A stretch of DNA of 10,505 nt. It comes from JBLHUT01 sp047629975 (GTDB lineage: Bacteria; Pseudomonadota; Alphaproteobacteria; Rhodobacterales; Rhodobacteraceae). The stretch covers positions 1 through 10,505 of the forward strand of contig JBLHUT010000116.1 in the NCBI GenBank assembly GCA_047629975.1. The letters are read 5' to 3'. The first letter of the stretch is position 1. Each line of letters starts with the position of its first letter. Under the pieces are notes generated by a model. The model ran no database searches, was not told the DNA's origin, and was given only the letters and a program-made list of their open reading frames with translations. Made by a program: the position numbers and the translations under genes. Shown here piece by piece: positions 7,218 to 10,505 of this stretch.

Positions 7218-7846
7218 ACCCGCACCTCGACCACTGGTACCGAAGGCACTTCGCCCGCGTTGAAACTGGCGACAGACGTCTGGATCTGGTCGGTGTCAAA
7301 CCGTACCGGCACATCAAACTCGAAGCCCGCCGTTATCACCGCTCCCATCAGCGGTGCCGACGCAAAAGTGACCGCTCCGGTTGTCGCATCAAGGGCCGCA
7401 TCCACACCCAGAACAATCTCGATACCGTCAACCGCCACGCGAACACTTGTCGCCACCGGCTTGGCAACAGGTCGCACGTAGCTCTCGCCACCTGAGGTAT
7501 AGGTTTTGCTCAAGTTGAACAAAACCGAGCTTCCATCACCAGTGCCGATACCCTGATCCAGAAAGGAAACAGCCTCCATCGCCCGGCCTGACTTGTAGTC
7601 CGACCAATCCTTCCACCGAAATCCATAAAGCCGGCCACGGCGTGCTTCGAAAAATGCGATGACATCGCCAATATCATCAAGTGACTGCAACCCCATTCCC
7701 GCATCATAGCGACGCCGTGAATGCGCCCAGGGCGTATTGCGCTCTTCAAACCCGTTGGCCATCGTAACGACATCTGTGCGTCGTTCCGGCCCCCCCAAAG
7801 AGCCAAAACTCAACGCGGCGGGAAAACGAATTTCATGGAATCCCAT
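7214..7846 (-). CDS. g12: GTA gp12, distal tail protein (DUF2460, TIGR02217 family)
   Basis: A 210-residue protein of the DUF2460 family, the ring-forming distal tail protein that joins the last tube ring to the baseplate hub. It opens with MGFHEIRFPAALSFGSLGGP, followed by the family block RRTDVVTMANGFEERNTPWA (about 22-41), RRRYDAGMG, the DDIGDVIAFFEARRGRLYGF segment (57-76) and RWKDWSDYKS. The C-terminal half is beta-rich and ends in VVEVRV. It is one of only two tail genes here with a true gap before it: 15 bases separate it from the g11 stop, and a strong AGGAGG lies seven bases from the ATG. Independent, strong initiation fits a structural protein needed in several copies per particle. 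Confidence 0.95.
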   Translation of the reverse strand: MGFHEIRFPAALSFGSLGGPERRTDVVTMANGFEERNTPWAHSRRRYDAGMGLQSLDDIGDVIAFFEARRGRLYGFRWKDWSDYKSGRAMEAVSFLDQGIGTGDGSSVLFNLSKTYTSGGESYVRPVAKPVATSVRVAVDGIEIVLGVDAALDATTGAVTFASAPLMGAVITAGFEFDVPVRFDTDQIQTSVASFNAGEVPSVPVVEVRV

Positions 7847-7853
7847 ATCGGAT

Positions 7854-7859
7854 CCTCCT
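7854..7859 (-). promoter_or_regulatory. Strong ribosome binding site of g12
   Basis: On the minus strand AGGAGG ends seven bases before the ATG of g12 (7846). It fixes the start of g12 and lies within the 15-base gap after the g11 stop codon. Confidence 0.85.
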
Positions 7860-7861
7860 GC

Positions 7862-8527
7862 TTAACGATTGCGCTGACCGCGCCCAAGAACGCGCGACAT
7901 CTGCGCCGCGATCTGTCCCTGACTGCGCTGAAAACTTTGGGCATCGGGTGTCGAGATATTCATCGTGATCTGAACTGGCCGCGCGCCGGCACCATCACTG
8001 CGCACGCCCAACCGGCCATCGGCCCCGCGCGTAAGCGGCATGATCGCCTCGGGCCCTGCCTCGCCCATCAACCCGACACCGCCCCGCATCGGGAACTGGG
8101 TCGGGCCCGTCACAACACCGCCCTTGGCAAAGGGCATCACCCGGCCTTGCGCAAAACTACCACCCTTTGCGAACGGCATGGCACCGCCAATAAAGCTTTC
8201 GATACCACCGGCCAACGCACTGCCAAACTGGTTGGTCACCGGTCTGAGTGCCGCAGCATAAGTTGCGTTCACAATCGTGCCTGCAACCCCTTTCAGGGCG
8301 TCCGACAGCTTCATGCCATCAAACACAAGCCCGTCAAACGCGCCCCGCAATCCGCGGCTTATGCTGCTCGAAAGCTGCCCCACACCTTGCTGCGTCGCCG
8401 TCAGACTGGATTGCATGCGCTGCAATTCTCCATCGAACGCTCCCACCATTGCGCCCGCCCCCGCCAATGAGGTCTCAAGCGCGTCAATCTGGTCTTCAAG
8501 GTCATTTACCCCGTCAAGGTCAGCCAT
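7862..8527 (-). CDS. g11: GTA gp11, short tail tape measure protein
   Basis: A 221-residue protein, very short for a tape measure but normal for GTAs, whose tails are short: tape-measure length sets tail length. Residues 1-60 look like a coiled coil (VNDLEDQIDALETSLAGAGA). A middle helical part (LSDALKGVAGTIVNATYAAA) is followed by an imperfect 14-residue tandem repeat with core MPFAKGG (117-123 and 131-137), then the typical lambda-type C-terminal signature GVGLMGEAGPEAIMPLTRG (150-168). Two adjacent ATG codons (8530 and 8527) can start the gene; 8527 gives better spacing to AGGAAAGGG. Either start overlaps the end of g10.1 by 8 to 11 bases. A longer in-frame reading to 8575 lies inside g10.1 and is unlikely. 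I see no zinc-peptidase or transmembrane stretch long enough to call. Confidence 0.92.
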   Translation of the reverse strand: MADLDGVNDLEDQIDALETSLAGAGAMVGAFDGELQRMQSSLTATQQGVGQLSSSISRGLRGAFDGLVFDGMKLSDALKGVAGTIVNATYAAALRPVTNQFGSALAGGIESFIGGAMPFAKGGSFAQGRVMPFAKGGVVTGPTQFPMRGGVGLMGEAGPEAIMPLTRGADGRLGVRSDGAGARPVQITMNISTPDAQSFQRSQGQIAAQMSRVLGRGQRNR

Positions 8528-8714
8528 CATTTGTCCCTTTCCTGATATCGGGATAGGCCCGCGCCAAATCATCAAGGCGCGCGCGTGTCAGCGGAGGCTC
8601 GGCACTTTCGACGCCAAGCATCAACAACAATTCAACAGGGGTCAGCCGCCAAAAGACCTCGGGCGCAAGCCCAAGTCCCGTCAGCCCCAACCGCATCAAT
8701 CCGGGCCAATCCAC
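8520..8714 (-). CDS. GTA g10.1, phage tail assembly chaperone (rcc01693-like)
   Basis: A 64-residue protein of the small alphaproteobacterial GTA family resembling R. capsulatus rcc01693, annotated as a phage tail assembly chaperone. The signature is DWPGLMRLGLTGLGLAPEVF, followed by WRLTPVELLLMLGV (22-35) and DDLARAYPD near the end. In siphophages such a small protein sits between the major tail protein and the tape measure and guides tube assembly. The start is GTG at 8714, seven bases after the last base of g10, with a modest TAGG as possible ribosome site formed by the g10 stop itself. The gene is in the same frame as g10, separated only by the amber TAG and two sense codons. The alternative ATG (Met7) would cut the conserved DWP start and is less likely. 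Confidence 0.87.
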   Translation of the reverse strand: MDWPGLMRLGLTGLGLAPEVFWRLTPVELLLMLGVESAEPPLTRARLDDLARAYPDIRKGTNDG

Positions 8715-8723
8715 GCCAGCCTA
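8715..8723 (-). other. In-frame amber junction between g10 and g10.1
   Basis: On the minus strand the g10 stop TAG (8723-8721) is followed by GCT and GGC, then by the GTG start of g10.1 in the same frame. No other adjacent gene pair in this operon is both in frame and split by a single stop codon. The amber is also rare here: most GTA genes in the window end in TGA. Confidence 0.8.
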
Positions 8724-9041
8724 CCCGTCTGATGGAACGGCAAAGGCCCGCGCAAGAAGCATCGCTGCCACCCGTGCCGCCTCGACCGGGCCACCAGCAA
8801 TCTCGACTGTGCGCAAATCCGCAGCTGTCCCCGACCAGCCACCACCCCGCAAGCCGGCCACAATAAGCGCTAGAACATCACGCGTCGAAAACCGCCCCGT
8901 CTCGAACCGCTCGACCAGATCCAGGAGGCTACCGCTCTCGATCACCGTTTCCAGCTCTGCCAAGGCCCCCAGCGTCAATTTGCAGACATGCCGCACACCA
9001 TCCAGCGTCACGGCAACCTCTCCTGCCCACGGATTCGCCAT
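8721..9041 (-). CDS. g10: GTA gp10, gene transfer agent family tail assembly protein
   Basis: A 106-residue protein of the GTA gp10 family (a gene-transfer-agent family small tail protein, probably the first of two chaperone-like proteins). It opens MANPWAGEVAVTLDGVRHVC. It continues with KLTLGALAELETVIESGSLL (21-40), LVERFETGRFSTRDVLALI and the Gly-rich GLRGGGWSG (63-71), then an Ala-rich helix RVAAMLLARAFAVP. Lying between the tube protein and the tape measure, it takes the place that gpG has in lambda. The ATG at 9041 overlaps the g9 stop by one base (TGATG). A TTG codon directly upstream (9044) is in frame but less likely. It ends in an amber stop directly in frame with g10.1. Confidence 0.92.
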   Translation of the reverse strand: MANPWAGEVAVTLDGVRHVCKLTLGALAELETVIESGSLLDLVERFETGRFSTRDVLALIVAGLRGGGWSGTAADLRTVEIAGGPVEAARVAAMLLARAFAVPSDG

Positions 9042-9454
9042 CAAAGCCCCGTAAAGGTAAGCATACCGGCAGAGGCCATCGACAATTCGTACGTCGCCTC
9101 GCCGTTGTGATTGCCCGAATACTCGATCGAGGTGATTTGAAACGCCCCTTCCACAATCCCGAAATCGGGAACGATCACCTGAAACACCGGCGTTTCGGCA
9201 TCAAAGAAAATCTGGCGCGCCCGTTCATCTGTCGCCGCATCCTTGAACACACCAGAGCCGCTGATCGACGCCGACTTTACGCCGGCACCACCCAACAATT
9301 CGCGCCATCCACCTGCACTTTCGATGCTTGTCACATCAACGCTTTCGGCATTGAAACTGATCCGCGTCGCGCGCAATCCCGCCACCGTGAAGAACGCACC
9401 AAGGCCATCCATGTCCAGCTTGATAAGCAGGTCTTTACCGTTTTGAGCACCCAT
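9041..9454 (-). CDS. g9: GTA gp9, major tail tube protein (TP901-1 family)
   Basis: A 137-residue protein that polymerises into the tail tube. It matches the TP901-1-type major tail protein of GTAs: MGAQNGKDLLIKLDMDG at the start, then FTVAGLRATRISFNAESVDV (22-41), the WRELL loop, VKSASISGSGVFKDAATDE (59-77), a long beta hairpin, and YSGNHNGEATYELSMASAG near the end. Its length is usual for the family. GGAGAG lies about eight bases before the ATG. It is preceded by a 27-base gap after g8, the longest gap in the operon, so it has its own initiation site, which fits a highly expressed subunit. Confidence 0.95.
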   Translation of the reverse strand: MGAQNGKDLLIKLDMDGLGAFFTVAGLRATRISFNAESVDVTSIESAGGWRELLGGAGVKSASISGSGVFKDAATDERARQIFFDAETPVFQVIVPDFGIVEGAFQITSIEYSGNHNGEATYELSMASAGMLTFTGL

Positions 9455-9481
9455 CTCGATCTCTCCGTTTTGTCAATAAAA

Positions 9482-9892
9482 TCAGTTATCTTCGACACGC
9501 GCAGCAAAGCGCAGGTCAATCTGGCGTTTCTCGTCGGGGCCAATCCGGCTCGCTTTTGCGCGCTCGAAATTCAGGCTCACAACCCGCCCGCGTTCCAACG
9601 CAGGGAGCGCTCCGTGCAGGGCGTCGGACACCGCAACGGCAACCTCTTTTGCCGTCTGAAAGCCCGCCGCATCCGACACAACACTGACAACAAACCGGTG
9701 CAACGCCCCGTCACAGCTCTTGTCATTGCGCGCCAACGCCTCTTCGGGTCCCAAACTGATGTAGAGGCCGGGAACAGACCCCGCTGGCGTGGCATCAAAA
9801 ATTGCCGAACCAACACTGCCCGCAATCACGGGATCCGCACCAAGGACCCCGAAAACCCCTTTTTGCAGAGCCGCAGAAACAGCATAACTCAT
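9482..9892 (-). CDS. g8: GTA gp8, tail terminator protein (DUF3168)
   Basis: A 136-residue protein of the DUF3168 family, which caps the head-proximal end of the tail tube and joins it to the head connector. The family pattern is visible: MSYAVSAALQKGVFGVL, then LYISLGPEEALARNDKSCDG (43-62), HRFVVSVVSDAAGFQTAKEV and a final LRFAARVED. The ATG at 9892 forms an ATGA overlap with the g7 stop and is served by an exceptionally good GAGGAGGAGG. The reading frame is open to 9919, but those extra nine residues lie within g7 and across the ribosome binding site, so the shorter start is chosen. Confidence 0.93.
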   Translation of the reverse strand: MSYAVSAALQKGVFGVLGADPVIAGSVGSAIFDATPAGSVPGLYISLGPEEALARNDKSCDGALHRFVVSVVSDAAGFQTAKEVAVAVSDALHGALPALERGRVVSLNFERAKASRIGPDEKRQIDLRFAARVEDN

Positions 9893-10227
9893 GTCAACAC
9901 CTCCTCCTCGGTCAAACACATCAGGTATCTGACCTGTGCGCCGACCTCAGATACCGCCAGAATCCGGTAGACACGCGTGCCCTCGCGAAACCTCTGATCA
10001 GGCTGCGGGCGCGACAGCGCGCCAACCGGCGCCGCCCGCACTGTGATCCGCTTGGTCATCCGCGATACGGTAATCGCTTCGACACCGCGCTCGCGGCTCG
10101 TGCCAGACTTTACATCCGCCCAGACACCGCCCAGCGCGACCCAGGTGACATCATAGCCCCCCGCGCCGTCCGGAACCTGCTGTTGCGTTTCAAGCTCCAG
10201 CTTACGGTTCAAATTCGGCTCCTTCAT
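9889..10227 (-). CDS. g7: GTA gp7, head-tail adaptor / head closure protein
   Basis: A 112-residue protein of the phage head-tail joining family (SPP1 gp16 / HK97 gp10 type) that sits between the portal-bound adaptor and the tail terminator. It shows NRKLELETQQQVPDGAGGYD (6-25), where the family has a conserved disordered-loop start, VALGGVWADVKSGTSRERG (30-48), then alternating beta strands (RITVRAAPVG) and FREGTRVYRILAVSE. Its start ATG overlaps the g6 stop (ATGA) and its own stop overlaps the g8 start in the same manner, so all three are tightly coupled. Length and order fit the RcGTA gene exactly. Confidence 0.92.
   Translation of the reverse strand: MKEPNLNRKLELETQQQVPDGAGGYDVTWVALGGVWADVKSGTSRERGVEAITVSRMTKRITVRAAPVGALSRPQPDQRFREGTRVYRILAVSEVGAQVRYLMCLTEEEVLT
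9900..9909 (-). promoter_or_regulatory. Strong ribosome binding site of g8
   Basis: GAGGAGGAGG on the minus strand ends seven bases before the ATG at 9892. It lies within the coding end of g7 and decides the g8 start against the longer reading frame from 9919. Confidence 0.85.
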
Positions 10228-10505
10228 CGAACCGCTCCGCCAACACGCACATCACGCCACGGCCCCAGCAACGCAGCGACACCAAACGGCATCGTCGCAC
10301 CACTGGCCTGCATTTCATGGCGATACTCATAGTAATAGGCCGCCAGCATCAGAACGGCCTGCGCGAGCGTTGCGGGGATATCGCTCCAATCAGGGCCAAA
10401 TCCTCCCAGAAACTCGATACGAACCGCCCCATCCATCGGCACACAAGGCAGGCCCGCTGCACGTCCCGCGATCAAAGGGCGATGCTTGTCGGGGATCAAA
10501 CGGTA
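10224..10505 (-). CDS. g6: GTA gp6, head-tail adaptor (partial: C-terminal part only)
   Basis: The reading frame is open to the very edge of the window (upstream codons read Tyr, Arg, then Leu-Ile-Pro), so this is the C-terminal about 93 residues of a longer protein, usually near 200 residues. The visible part, with AVRIEFLGGFGPDWSDIPAT, LAQAVLMLAAYYYEYRH and the Trp-Arg-Asp-Val-Arg end (LLGPWRDVRVGG), matches the phiE125 gp8 / HK97 gp6-type connector family that forms the ring beneath the portal. The TTG at 10499 is an internal Leu codon, not a start. Capsid, protease, portal and terminase genes would be expected further upstream, outside the window. Confidence 0.9.
   Translation of the reverse strand, partial: YRLIPDKHRPLIAGRAAGLPCVPMDGAVRIEFLGGFGPDWSDIPATLAQAVLMLAAYYYEYRHEMQASGATMPFGVAALLGPWRDVRVGGAVR

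Noticed and set aside
7721..8470. Open frame of 249 codons on the plus strand opposite g11 and g12
   Set aside because: Shadow of the tape measure and distal tail genes; no plausible ribosome site or domain.
9107..9970. Open frame of 287 codons on the plus strand opposite g9 and g8
   Set aside because: It is antisense to clearly recognised tail genes, has no family motif and an Arg/His/Pro-rich composition typical of shadow frames in GC-rich DNA.
1..10505. A novel defence or mobile system in the window
   Set aside because: All intact genes fit the known GTA tail operon and the remainder is IS debris; no unexplained gene cluster, CRISPR array, reverse transcriptase or toxin-antitoxin pair is visible.

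Overview
The window holds the tail-encoding half of a gene transfer agent (GTA) structural cluster of the Rhodobacterales type, read entirely on the minus strand (right to left in these coordinates). The proteins match the order known from the Rhodobacter capsulatus GTA (RcGTA): end of g6, then g7, g8, g9, g10, g10.1, g11, g12, g13, g14, g15. Two further genes follow, encoding a DUF2793 fibre-like protein and a small protein with an HPVWGNGSL motif. This gene set, the moderately high GC content and the compact overlapping layout point to an alphaproteobacterium of the roseobacter group (Rhodobacteraceae sensu lato). The species cannot be told from the sequence alone.

Layout from right to left. 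At 10505-9482 lie the connector and tail-top proteins: g6 adaptor (partial, cut by the window edge), g7 head-closure protein and g8 tail terminator. At 9454-7862 lie the tube and its assembly proteins: g9 major tail protein, the small g10 and g10.1 chaperone-like proteins, and a short g11 tape measure. At 7846-1961 lie the baseplate and tip: g12 distal tail protein, g13 hub with four Cys suited to an iron-sulphur cluster, g14 NlpC/P60-type peptidase, and g15, a 1,307-residue tip protein with a TIM-barrel domain. The DUF2793 gene (1968-1258) and the small gene (1254-919) close the operon. Almost every junction is an ATGA or TGATG overlap or a gap of under 30 bases, so this looks like one translationally coupled transcript whose promoter lies upstream of the right edge. 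I see no terminator, promoter, tRNA, CRISPR array, integrase, replication or lysis gene. The capsid, portal and terminase genes would be expected just beyond the right edge.

The left end, about 1-915, is an insertion-sequence graveyard. Fragments of two IS3-family transposases lie in opposite orientation and meet at about 180-184. The plus-strand piece is the C-terminal catalytic part of an orfB. The minus-strand piece is an orfA-orfB pair ruined by stops, a frameshift and an internal deletion. No intact transposase remains.

The genes together would build the tail of a small siphovirus-like particle that transfers host DNA. This is a known system, not a new one. The points most worth a second look are that g10 and g10.1 share a reading frame and are separated by a single amber codon plus two codons, that both candidate catalytic glutamates are kept in the g15 TIM barrel, and that a palindrome-bearing stretch interrupts a transposase fragment.
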